Below the pieces are notes generated by a model. It saw only the letters and a list, made by a program, of their open reading frames with translations. It was not told the DNA's origin and searched no databases. Shown here in pieces: positions 27,119 to 35,222 of a DNA stretch of 64,000 nt (position 1 is its first letter; every line of letters begins with the position of its first letter). The position numbers were made by a program, and so were the translations under genes. Source of the DNA: Bacilli bacterium (GTDB lineage Bacteria; Bacillota_I; Bacilli_A; RFN20; CAG-826); assembly GCA_035326105.1 (NCBI GenBank), contig DAOKYO010000002.1:1-64000 (forward strand), given 5' to 3'.

Positions 27119-27898
27119 ATGTGGAAATACCTACGTTTAGTGTTTGTCTTTGTACCGAAATTAATTTGGGCATACTTTGCCTGGATTTTTGCTTACTCCC
27201 GTCACCCCGAACGGTATTCGCTTTCACAAAGATATGCGAAAGCGCATAAGTTGTGCCTGCAATTTGTCAAAGATATTCGATTGGATGTTCACCATCAGGG
27301 ATTGGGATATATCCGTCGGCAAAAACCACAGTATATTATCGTCAATCACTTTGGTTTTCTTGATCCGATTGTTATCATGGCAATCACCGACAAACCCCTC
27401 TTGTTTGTTGCAAAAAAAGAGGCAAGAAAGATGCCGTTTATCGGGCGTATTCTCCAATCCATTGATGCTGTTTTTCTCAATCGGGAAGATTTAAAGCAGG
27501 AAGTAAAAGCGATGTCGATGGTCAAGAAATTTCTTCAAGGGGGGCGCACGGTTATTATTTTCCCCGAAGGGACGCGCAACCGCAAATATTCGGCATCCTT
27601 GGGGATGTTTAAACCCGGGGCCTTCAAAGTACCGGAAGTTTTGGATGTCGAAATTGTTCCGGTGGCTATTATCGGAACCCAATTTGCCTTACTCTTATCC
27701 ACCAATTGGAAAGTTTTTCCAATTGAAGTCTTAATTATGCCCCCCTACTTACCATCCAGTGAAAAGTTGGGCAGCGTCGGACTGAGCAAAAAATTCCAAG
27801 CGCTTATGCAATCGATGGTTGATGATATTCGCGCGAAGGAAAATAATCGTATTTCGGCTTTTCTCACCAAACGTCAAAAAGAATTAATTAACGATTAG
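27119..27898 (+). CDS. plsC: 1-acyl-sn-glycerol-3-phosphate acyltransferase
   Basis: Second acyl transfer of phospholipid synthesis, giving phosphatidic acid. It has an N-terminal hydrophobic segment, the catalytic NHFGFLDP (HX4D), FVAKKEARKMPFIG, and the FPEGTRN substrate motif. 259 residues is standard, unlike the long relative at 5.6 kb, so this is the likelier housekeeping PlsC. It overlaps the convergent rsmF gene by 4 nt at the 3' ends. Confidence 0.9.
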   Translation: MWKYLRLVFVFVPKLIWAYFAWIFAYSRHPERYSLSQRYAKAHKLCLQFVKDIRLDVHHQGLGYIRRQKPQYIIVNHFGFLDPIVIMAITDKPLLFVAKKEARKMPFIGRILQSIDAVFLNREDLKQEVKAMSMVKKFLQGGRTVIIFPEGTRNRKYSASLGMFKPGAFKVPEVLDVEIVPVAIIGTQFALLLSTNWKVFPIEVLIMPPYLPSSEKLGSVGLSKKFQALMQSMVDDIRAKENNRISAFLTKRQKELIND

Positions 27899-29157
27899 TG
27901 TCTTAACCCTTTCGGATAGTGATTTTTGAGAATACCATCAACGGCCTTTACCCAGCCAAGGTTGATATGATCATAACTTACGACATGGAAGCCGTTAGCT
28001 ATTTCTCGGTGCAAAGTATCGCCATGGCGATACTTTTTCATTTCTTCCATGGTAAGATTGATACTATTTTCAAAGCCTAAATAATGCGCAAGATGATGAT
28101 CAGGCAGTAGATGGTCACCATGAGCAACTGCTACTTTTACTCCTGAACGTAATACATTAAAGCCCTTATTAATTTCCAATGCGGGATTTAAAAGATAAAA
28201 TCCGTCATTTCTTTTTAACAGTTGCCCTTTTAATGAATAATTAAAAAACGAATAACACTCAGGAGGCGCAAAATGGCTTTCCGAACTTTCATTTGGTTTT
28301 TGAAGACAAGCAACAAATTGACCTTCCCCAGGAAAAATGGCGGGAAGAAAATAAAGTGCCTCGTTTATTTTTGGCGAATGATAAACATACTCTTCGGTGG
28401 TTAAAGGAAGGATGATGGCTGATCTTTGATTCAGAAGATGCTCGACAATCGCTTCATTTTCCTCATAGGAAAAGGAACAAGTGGAATATAAAAGTTTTCC
28501 TCCCGGTTTAAGAAGATCAAACGCGCGGATTATCAGTTTCTTCTGAATCTCCGCGAACCGTAAAACTTTTGCTAACGACCAATCGTCGCGCATCGCTTGG
28601 CTTTTGCGGAGCATGCCGCTTCCCGAGCAGGGGGCATCAAGAAATACCTTATCAAATAAAAGATCTTTAAAGTCGGTTTTTTGAAAATCGTTATTTGTAA
28701 CGATGACATTTCCCAAACCCATGCGTTCAACGTTTTTTGAAAGTGTGAGCGCTCGAAGTCCATCGATATCATTACTTATAACAATGCCGTTATCGTTAAG
28801 TCGCATGGCGGCCTGGATGGTTTTTCCTCCGGGAGCAGCCGCAAAATCCAAGACGATGTCATTGGGTTCATAATGAAAAAAATTGGCTACGCTCATCGCG
28901 CTCGGATCTTGAAGATAAAATGCCCCGGCATCGTGATAGATGGTCTTGCCTAAATCGTACACTAAAGGATCATATATAAAGGCGTGAGGCACCAGCGGAT
29001 GGATTTTGGCTGAAGGAAACAACTCTAAAAAATGCTCATCGGACATCTTTCTTGGATTAAGAAGAGCGGCGTGCATTGCCGGTTTAGATAAAGATTCAAT
29101 TAAAGGGGTGGCAATATCAATTGGGAAAATAGTTTTAATGTATTCTTCAATGTTCAT
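27895..29157 (-). CDS. rsmF: RsmF/NSUN-type rRNA cytosine-C5 methyltransferase
   Basis: S-adenosylmethionine-dependent methylation of cytosine C5 in 16S rRNA. Motifs: LDFAAAPGGKTIQAA (SAM loop), DAPCSGSGMLRK (first cysteine) and YSTCSFSYEENEAIVE (catalytic cysteine). The C-terminal region (HYLGFENSI, GWVKAVDGILKNHYPKGLRH) is the PUA-like domain found in the Gram-positive RsmF group. 420 residues fits. The exact target base cannot be told from sequence. Confidence 0.9.
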   Translation of the reverse strand: MNIEEYIKTIFPIDIATPLIESLSKPAMHAALLNPRKMSDEHFLELFPSAKIHPLVPHAFIYDPLVYDLGKTIYHDAGAFYLQDPSAMSVANFFHYEPNDIVLDFAAAPGGKTIQAAMRLNDNGIVISNDIDGLRALTLSKNVERMGLGNVIVTNNDFQKTDFKDLLFDKVFLDAPCSGSGMLRKSQAMRDDWSLAKVLRFAEIQKKLIIRAFDLLKPGGKLLYSTCSFSYEENEAIVEHLLNQRSAIILPLTTEEYVYHSPKINEALYFLPAIFPGEGQFVACLQKPNESSESHFAPPECYSFFNYSLKGQLLKRNDGFYLLNPALEINKGFNVLRSGVKVAVAHGDHLLPDHHLAHYLGFENSINLTMEEMKKYRHGDTLHREIANGFHVVSYDHINLGWVKAVDGILKNHYPKGLRH

Positions 29158-29244
29158 GAAAAAGCCTCTTTTTTTAAGAAAAAAATAAAATAGCCAACTA
29201 AATAGACTTTTTTATTATATAATATAACCAAGGAGTTTTAAATT

Positions 29245-30552
29245 ATGAGAATGGCAGATATTATCACCAAGAAGCGTGACGGAGGCGTTCTTAGTGAACA
29301 GGAAATCAATTTTTTTGTCGAAGGATATACGAAAGGAACAATTCCTGATTACCAGGCGAGCGCATTAGCGATGGCGATCGTTTTTCAGGGGATGAATAAA
29401 GATGAGACGGTCGCTTTGACCAAGGCGATGATGTACTCGGGCGATGTGGTTGATCTTTCGCAAATTAAAGGGGTGAAAGTCGATAAGCATTCCACGGGCG
29501 GAGTGGGCGACAAAACTAGCATGGTCGTGGGACCAATCGTTGCCAGCTGCGGCGTTCGACTGGCAAAAATGAGCGGTCGTGGCTTGGGTCATACCGGCGG
29601 GACATTGGACAAGTTAGAATCCATTCCCGGCATGAGTATTTCACTTCCCATCGAACGCTTTATCAAGCAAGTAAATGATATTGGCATTGCGATTATCGGC
29701 CAAACAGCCGATTTAGTTCCGGCGGATAAAAAACTATATGCTCTTCGCGACGTGACGGGAACGGTTGAAAGTATCCCCTTAATTGCCTCCTCCATCATGA
29801 GCAAGAAACTAGCAAGCGGTGCGGATACAATTCTTTTGGATGTAAAATTCGGCAGTGGCGCTTTTATGAAGACCATTGGAGACGCGCGTAAACTGGCGCG
29901 AACAATGGTGGAAATTGGCGATGGTGTAAAACGGGATACAAGAGCGATTTTAACGGATATGGATCAGCCTCTCGGCCGCGCGGTCGGAAATAATCTTGAG
30001 GTAAAAGAAGCGATTGATACGCTAAACGGACATGGTCCGGATGATTTCGTTACCTTGTGTGTCAAGGCAGCGGGCGTGATTTTGGTCCAGGGAAAAGTGG
30101 TTTCAACCTTAGCGGAAGGTGAGGCGCTTGCAAGCGCAAAAATTAAAGACGGAAGCGCACTCAACAAATTCAAGGCGATGGTCAAATCACAGGGCGGAGA
30201 TGTATCGTACATTGATAATCCCAGCCAATTTGTTGTTGCAAAACACCATGAGGAAGTTTATGCGGATGCGGATGGATATGTCGGCCGAATCGATTGTCTG
30301 GAGATCGGGGTGGCCGCGATGCAACTTGGCGCCGGGCGGGCAACGAAAGATGACGTAATCGACCCTGCGGCCGGAATCATCGTTGACAAAAAGGTCGGAG
30401 CTAAAGTTTCTAAGGGCGATAAATTGGCTGATATATATACCGATGTAGACGCGGCTAGCTATCAGCCGGTTATTATGGACATCCAACGGGCGTTTAAACT
30501 TCAAAAAGACGAAGTTACTCCCCGGCCGATTGTCTATGAGATAATCGAGTAA
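29245..30552 (+). CDS. pdp: Pyrimidine-nucleoside phosphorylase
   Basis: Phosphorolysis of thymidine, deoxyuridine and uridine to base and (deoxy)ribose 1-phosphate. The family signature KMSGRGLGHTGGTLDKLESI, the phosphate-binding KHSTGGVGDKTSM, and the C-terminal alpha/beta domain with GAGRATKDDVIDPAAG are all intact. 435 residues is standard. AAGGAG lies before ATG 29245 and an AT-rich TATAAT-type promoter just upstream. Works with deoC and cdd elsewhere in the window in nucleoside salvage. It ends at a bidirectional terminator shared with rarA. Confidence 0.95.
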   Translation: MRMADIITKKRDGGVLSEQEINFFVEGYTKGTIPDYQASALAMAIVFQGMNKDETVALTKAMMYSGDVVDLSQIKGVKVDKHSTGGVGDKTSMVVGPIVASCGVRLAKMSGRGLGHTGGTLDKLESIPGMSISLPIERFIKQVNDIGIAIIGQTADLVPADKKLYALRDVTGTVESIPLIASSIMSKKLASGADTILLDVKFGSGAFMKTIGDARKLARTMVEIGDGVKRDTRAILTDMDQPLGRAVGNNLEVKEAIDTLNGHGPDDFVTLCVKAAGVILVQGKVVSTLAEGEALASAKIKDGSALNKFKAMVKSQGGDVSYIDNPSQFVVAKHHEEVYADADGYVGRIDCLEIGVAAMQLGAGRATKDDVIDPAAGIIVDKKVGAKVSKGDKLADIYTDVDAASYQPVIMDIQRAFKLQKDEVTPRPIVYEIIE

Positions 30553-30565
30553 ATAAGTATTTAAA

Positions 30566-30603
30566 AAGGAACCAGCCGGTCAATATCGGCTAGGTTCCTT
30601 TTT
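30566..30603. terminator. Bidirectional terminator between pdp and rarA
   Basis: Stem AAGGAACC/GGTTCCTT with an inner GCCG/CGGC, loop GTCAATAT region. A-run on the left and T-run on the right let it end transcription in both directions. Confidence 0.9.
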
Positions 30604-30604
30604 G

Positions 30605-31873
30605 CTATTCACGGGGCTTTTTTGATTTAAGAAAGGCCAAATCGCTGGTGCGGGTATTCCTCTTGAGCCGATGGTAATTGGCATTTAAAACTTTCTCATA
30701 TTGAGAAGCATTTGATTCCTGGTAAAACTGCATTTCCTTAATCAGTTCAGGAAGATATTGCATCTTTTCCCATAGATCAGGGCGATCATAGGGGTACTTA
30801 TCAATTTCCTGCGCATTTACCGGAGTTAATTTTAAGTAATCAAGAACGCTTAATTGATGATCTTTTGCATAGTCCATCGCTGATTGAATGGAAGATGCTG
30901 CCGCCTTTGACTTTGGCGACAGGGCGAGGTCGCAAACAGTAAAGCCTAAAGGTATTATCGCTTCGGGAAACCCAACCTTGCGGGCACTCTCAAGGGCAGT
31001 TGCACAGCGTTCCACCGCCTGAGGATTGGCTAATCCGATATCTTCATAGGCGGTAACCAATAGCCGTCTCTCAATCGATTCCAAGTCGTTAGCGGCACAA
31101 AGCCGAGCAAGATAATATAGAGCGGCATCAACATCACTTCCGCGGATGCTCTTTTGCAGGGCGGAAACGGAATCGTAATGCTCCTCCTCGTTTTGATCCA
31201 TGAGATAGTTTGGAACGCGGACGACACTCTTTATGTCATTTGTTGAGATGCTTTGGTTTTTACTTAAGGATAAGACCTCTAAATAATTGTAGGCAAAACG
31301 TAAATCACCCCCCGCGAGGGTGGCTAATAATTTCTTCGCCTCATCATCCATCGCAATATGATTGTCCAGGCCGTTAAATGAAGATAAGGCCCGATTGATA
31401 CCGATAATAATATCCTCGCGGCTTAAGGGCTTTACCTCCAAAAGGTGACAGCGAGAACGAATCGCGGGGTTGATGGCAATATATGGATTGGCCGTGGTCA
31501 TTCCCAATAGAAAAATAGTTCCCTCTTCAATGTAAGGAAGTAAGAGATCCTGTTTATCTTTGTTTAAACGATGAACCTCATCGACGATAAGAATGGCTTC
31601 GGGGTATAGCTTCGCCTCTTCGATGGCCAGCTCGATATCTTTCTTAGTCGAAGTCACGGCGTTTAATTTTTTATAATGAACATTCATCTCTTTGGCAAAG
31701 GCTTCGGCAATAGTGGTCTTACCTGACCCGGGTGGGCCAAAAAAGATGATTGATACCAAAAGATGATTTTGAAGGGCCTCATAAAGAAAGCCTCCTTCGC
31801 CGACGAGGTGCTTTTGCCCGATAATTTCAGAAAGTTTGGTCGGACGTAGACGATGTGCAAGTGGTGCGAGCAT
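30605..31873 (-). CDS. rarA: Replication-associated recombination protein RarA/MgsA
   Basis: Clamp-loader-like AAA+ ATPase that acts at stalled replication forks. Walker A is FFGPPGSGKTTIAEA; Walker B and arginine-related region are LIVDEVHRLNKDKQD; and the family's C-terminal block ALYYLARLCAANDLESIERRL is present. 422 residues is standard. It points away from dtd, with 65 bp between the starts. Confidence 0.94.
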   Translation of the reverse strand: MLAPLAHRLRPTKLSEIIGQKHLVGEGGFLYEALQNHLLVSIIFFGPPGSGKTTIAEAFAKEMNVHYKKLNAVTSTKKDIELAIEEAKLYPEAILIVDEVHRLNKDKQDLLLPYIEEGTIFLLGMTTANPYIAINPAIRSRCHLLEVKPLSREDIIIGINRALSSFNGLDNHIAMDDEAKKLLATLAGGDLRFAYNYLEVLSLSKNQSISTNDIKSVVRVPNYLMDQNEEEHYDSVSALQKSIRGSDVDAALYYLARLCAANDLESIERRLLVTAYEDIGLANPQAVERCATALESARKVGFPEAIIPLGFTVCDLALSPKSKAAASSIQSAMDYAKDHQLSVLDYLKLTPVNAQEIDKYPYDRPDLWEKMQYLPELIKEMQFYQESNASQYEKVLNANYHRLKRNTRTSDLAFLKSKKPRE

Positions 31874-31938
31874 AATTACCTCCGGATAAAGTATACCAAT
31901 TTATGCTCATAAACACTATAATAAAACAAGGTGAAAAA

Positions 31939-32394
31939 ATGAGAATTATACTGCAAAATGTGCTGGATGCCAAAGTTGAAGTCGAAGGAAAAGTCACGGG
32001 AAAAATCGCCCGGGGCTGGCTTTTGCTTGTCGGCTTTTCCCTTAATGACAATAATGCAATTGTTAAAAAAATGGCTGATAAATTGCTTACATTACGAGTA
32101 TTTCCGGATGAAAATGGCAAGACCAATAAGTCATTATCGGACATCGGTGGCGAAATATTGAGCGTATCCCAGTTTACGCTTTATGGAGACGTCCGTCATG
32201 GAAGAAGGCCATCTTTTACCGACTCGGCTCCCTATGAAAGGGGTCAAGTCCTCTATAATCTTTTTAATGGCTTCATCGAGGACAAGTGTGGTAGAATTGC
32301 CACGGGTATTTATGGAGCGGACATGAAGGTGACATTAGTGAATGATGGACCCTTTACCCTGATCCTGGATAGTGAGGATTTGGTTGATGAATAA
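31939..32394 (+). CDS. dtd: D-aminoacyl-tRNA deacylase
   Basis: Frees D-amino acids (and glycine from tRNA-Ala) mischarged on tRNA. Conserved active-site blocks are SQFTLYGD, RRPSFTDSAPYE and the NxGPxT motif as NDGPFT. 151 residues fit the family. ATG 31939 has AAGGTGA upstream; the earlier in-frame ATG 31903 lies in the promoter zone (TATAAT at 31917-31922) and is rejected. The last 8 nt overlap mnmA. Confidence 0.93.
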   Translation: MRIILQNVLDAKVEVEGKVTGKIARGWLLLVGFSLNDNNAIVKKMADKLLTLRVFPDENGKTNKSLSDIGGEILSVSQFTLYGDVRHGRRPSFTDSAPYERGQVLYNLFNGFIEDKCGRIATGIYGADMKVTLVNDGPFTLILDSEDLVDE

Positions 32395-33532
32395 AAAAGA
32401 CACGCGCGTATTAATTGGTCTTAGCGGTGGCGTTGATAGCGCGGTCGCTGCCTACTTGCTGAAAAAGGAAGGCTATCAAGTTGTCGGCGGTTTCATGCGT
32501 AACTGGGATGCGATGGCTAATAACGATATTTTAGGCAACCCGACAATTACCGATCAGCAATGTCCGCAGGAAAGCGATTATGACGATGCGAAAGCAGTGG
32601 CCGACAAACTGGGAATTGAACTTTTAAGAGTCGATTTTATCGAAGAGTACTGGAATGATGTTTTTGCCTATTTTCTTTCCGAATATGAAAAAGGCCGAAC
32701 TCCTAATCCGGATATTTTTTGTAATAAATATATTAAATTTGATGCTTTCTTAAATTTTGCCAAGAGGAAGGGATTCGATTTTATCGCCATGGGGCATTAT
32801 GCCAAACGGGAAAATCGTGATAATAAAGTTTTTCTTTTAAAAGCGGAAGATCTGAATAAGGATCAAAGTTATTTTCTTTCGCAAATTTCGCAAGAACAGG
32901 TGGCAAGTTGTCTTTTCCCGTTAGGAAATATCAGTAAACCCGCGGTGCGGACAATCGCCCACGAATTGGATTTAAAATCGGTGATGGACAAGAAAGACTC
33001 AACCGGTGTTTGCTTTATCGGCGAGCGCCGTTTTAAGGAATTTCTGATGAATTATTTACCGGCGAAAAAGGGAGATATTATCGACATTAATACCGGCAAA
33101 AAAGTTGGTGTTCACGACGGAGTTCTCTATTATACTATCGGCCAAAGAAAAGGCCTGGGTATCGGCGGGATAAGCGGGCAGGATGCCATAGGATGGACGG
33201 TCGTCGGTAAAGACGTAAAGAAGAATTATCTGCTGGTGGCCAGTGGTAGTAACGATGCACACCTTTTTAGCGACTATTGCTTGGTTCGAAACTTAAATTG
33301 GATAAGTGGCGCTCCTACGGAAGAAAAAACTTATGGCGCAAAATTCCGCTATCGGCAGCCTGATCAAAAAGTCAAATTGGAATTTGTCGACAGCGATACG
33401 GTGAAAGTGCTATATGCTTCGCCGGTCAAAGCGGTTACTCCTGGCCAAGCCGCGGTTTTCTACGATGGAGATATTTGTCTGGGCGGTGGCATTATTGACG
33501 AAGTTTATCGGGATGATAAGCGTATCCTGTAA
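32387..33532 (+). CDS. mnmA: tRNA-specific 2-thiouridylase
   Basis: Thiolates the wobble uridine of tRNA Lys, Glu and Gln. PP-loop LIGLSGGVDSAVAAYL at the N-terminus, catalytic cysteine in TPNPDIFCNKYIKF, persulfide cysteine in STGVCFIGERRF, and the Gly-rich YYTIGQRKGLGIGG segment. 381 residues is normal. ATG 32387 has GAGG upstream and overlaps dtd, so the two are likely translated together; both act on tRNA. Confidence 0.96.
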   Translation: MNKKDTRVLIGLSGGVDSAVAAYLLKKEGYQVVGGFMRNWDAMANNDILGNPTITDQQCPQESDYDDAKAVADKLGIELLRVDFIEEYWNDVFAYFLSEYEKGRTPNPDIFCNKYIKFDAFLNFAKRKGFDFIAMGHYAKRENRDNKVFLLKAEDLNKDQSYFLSQISQEQVASCLFPLGNISKPAVRTIAHELDLKSVMDKKDSTGVCFIGERRFKEFLMNYLPAKKGDIIDINTGKKVGVHDGVLYYTIGQRKGLGIGGISGQDAIGWTVVGKDVKKNYLLVASGSNDAHLFSDYCLVRNLNWISGAPTEEKTYGAKFRYRQPDQKVKLEFVDSDTVKVLYASPVKAVTPGQAAVFYDGDICLGGGIIDEVYRDDKRIL

Positions 33533-33610
33533 ATAGCGAAAAAGGATTAACAGTAACAGCATTTTGAAAATACCAGAATACAGGCTATAATAAAATCAAA
33601 AGGGGTTAAT

Positions 33611-33853
33611 ATGGAATACAGTGAAAAATATAGGCCGATGAGTTCTTGGGGATACTTTGGTTATCAGATATTGTTTTCTATTCCGCTGGTTGGGTTTATT
33701 GCGCTTATTATCTTTGCTCTTGATTCTTCTTATATCGCTCGTAGAAACTTCGCCCGGAGTTATTTTTGCTTTATCATTCTCGTGTTAATTGTGGTATTTA
33801 TTATGTTTCAGATGGGGTTTTTAGCCGATCTCTTACAAAGAATAACCCAATAA
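33611..33853 (+). CDS. Small two-helix membrane protein, unknown
   Basis: 80 residues with two hydrophobic stretches (YQILFSIPLVGFIALIIFAL and FCFIILVLIVVFIMF) joined by a basic loop, so both termini are probably on the same side. AAAAGGGG precedes ATG 33611 and CTATAATAAAA about 20 bp further up is a likely -10 region. No family function is recognised. Confidence 0.6.
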   Translation: MEYSEKYRPMSSWGYFGYQILFSIPLVGFIALIIFALDSSYIARRNFARSYFCFIILVLIVVFIMFQMGFLADLLQRITQ

Positions 33854-33969
33854 AAGCGTAAATCTAATTTGGTTTGCATCTTAAAATTTACATTTAAATT
33901 AATTTGTGAATTTTTAAAGTAAATTACATTTTCTTAAAGATATTAGTAATAATTACTTTTTTAACATTA

Positions 33970-34173
33970 GTGATAGAATTTTTGAACCATCCACCTCAAG
34001 AAGGGGTTCTTTTGCATGTTCCACCTGAAGAAAAAGAAACAAAATCTCTTTTGCAGATAAAAGATGCTTACAAAAAAGTAATTATTGCTCGTACCAGACA
34101 AGAATCATTTAGTCTGAAAGGTGTTGAAGTAATAGATATAGCAAGATGGTTAAATGGTGATTCAGATTTTTAA
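33970..34173 (+). pseudogene. Remnant of a DUF4143-type ATPase C-terminus
   Basis: The 67-residue frame starts at an isolated GTG without ribosome binding site. Its second half, SLLQIKDAYKKVIIARTRQE followed by VEVIDIARWLNGD, resembles the closing segment of DUF4143-containing AAA ATPases, which normally exceed 380 residues with an N-terminal Walker domain. None of that is present upstream, so this reads as the last 40-60 codons of a decayed gene. Family assignment is from memory of the tail motif. Confidence 0.5.
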
Positions 34174-34208
34174 TACCAATACAAGAGATATAAGAGAGCA
34201 TTCGCAAT

Positions 34209-34625
34209 ATGTGCCTGATATGTAAAAGAATAGATTTGATAAAGCAGAACAAAAATCCGTTTTTTGTTTATGAATTAGAGACGGGTTATGTTGTTATTGG
34301 AGATCACCAAAGGTTCAAAGGATATACATTATTCTTATGTAAAGAACATGTTGCTGAACTGCATCATTTAAAAAGAGATTTCAAAGTGAAATATTTAGAG
34401 GAGGTCTCTATCGTTGCTAAAGCCTGTCAAAATGCTTTCAAAGCTACGAAAATGAATATTGAATTGTTAGGCAACGGAGATCCACATGTACATTTTCATA
34501 TTTTCCCACGTAGAAAAGGGGATATCAATATCCCGGGCCCAGTATGGTGGTTGCCTAAAGAGGAATTGTTTGATGAAAGCAAAAACCAACGAAAACAGAG
34601 TTATCCAATATGGTCGACTTATTAA
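34209..34625 (+). CDS. HIT-family protein, possibly frameshifted at the C-terminus
   Basis: Histidine-triad nucleotide hydrolase-like protein. Starts MCLICKRIDLIKQNKNPFF and carries the catalytic HxHxH as HVHFHIFPR. The CxxC at residues 2-5 is common in this subgroup. After WWLPKEELFD the tail (ESKNQRKQSYPIWSTY) looks unlike the family, while the overlapping frame continues MKAKTNENRVIQYG, so a frameshift near 34570 is possible. Codon use is more AT-rich than in flanking housekeeping genes, and it sits in a decayed neighbourhood. Confidence 0.65.
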   Translation: MCLICKRIDLIKQNKNPFFVYELETGYVVIGDHQRFKGYTLFLCKEHVAELHHLKRDFKVKYLEEVSIVAKACQNAFKATKMNIELLGNGDPHVHFHIFPRRKGDINIPGPVWWLPKEELFDESKNQRKQSYPIWSTY

Positions 34626-34990
34626 AGACAGAACTTATCCGACTATTGAAATCATATAATTCTGTTCATGAATAAATATGTTTTCCAAATCATACTAATT
34701 ATGTCCACTTACATTGGTAAGCAAACTACTTTCCAATTTTCAATTATTTTAAATTTTGGAAAACGAATAAAAGTGGCTTAATAATGGCGTTTTAAATCTA
34801 GTGTGAGGAACCATAGAAAAAGCAGTGGTAAGAACTCCGTACCTATATTATTTGCGGTTGATAAAAGTGATCTCATTTTGACGTTACGCGACTTCACTCG
34901 TATGTCTGTCTTCTTAGGCAAAATATTCTAAGACCGATAAATTTGGAAACATATCGTCTAGTAACTTGAAAAAATATTCTTTTTATTTTG
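34626..34990. other. AT-rich intergenic stretch, no gene seen
   Basis: No credible ORF. A long inverted repeat TTTCCAA (34730-34736)/TTGGAAA (34756-34762) with A/T-rich interior may be a weak terminator for the HIT gene or a relic. Otherwise nothing recognisable before the alaS promoter. Confidence 0.4.
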
Positions 34991-34994
34991 TTTA

Positions 34995-35003
34995 TGCTAT
35001 AAT
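34995..35003 (+). promoter_or_regulatory. Extended -10 promoter for alaS
   Basis: TATGCTATAAT gives a TGn extended -10 with TATAAT at 34998-35003. No good -35 at 17 bp, as expected for extended -10 promoters. Start about 35010 fits the T-box leader. Confidence 0.6.
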
Positions 35004-35009
35004 CATAGC

Positions 35010-35202
35010 GAAATCGATAGGATTGCTAAGTTATCTCATTTTAGCGACTGCTTGTCAGGTGAAAAAGCAGACGAGAAAACGCGCCACTTTCCTGATGAGA
35101 CCAATACTCTCCGTTAATCCGCGTTAAGGAAAATTAAGAGCATTGTACAGCAATGAATAAGGATGGTACCGCGGATTTTCGTTCCTTAGCGTACCTTTTT
35201 TT
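35010..35202 (+). promoter_or_regulatory. T-box riboswitch of alaS
   Basis: The leader contains the T-box core TGGTACCGCG (35164-35173). Its terminator form pairs GGTACcGC (35165-35172) with GCGTACC (35189-35195) and a seven-T tract (35196-35202). The upstream Stem I zone has the hairpin CTGCTT/AAGCAG around 35048-35070. Uncharged tRNA-Ala would bind and form the antiterminator. The specifier codon is not certain; GCC or GCG in ACGCGCCAC (about 35079-35087) are candidates. Confidence 0.85.
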
Positions 35203-35222
35203 ATGTTTTAAGGAGATTTAAT

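Noticed and set aside
34655..34980. Possible tRNA or small RNA before alaS
   Set aside because: No cloverleaf, no promoter-terminator pair and no conserved motif seen.
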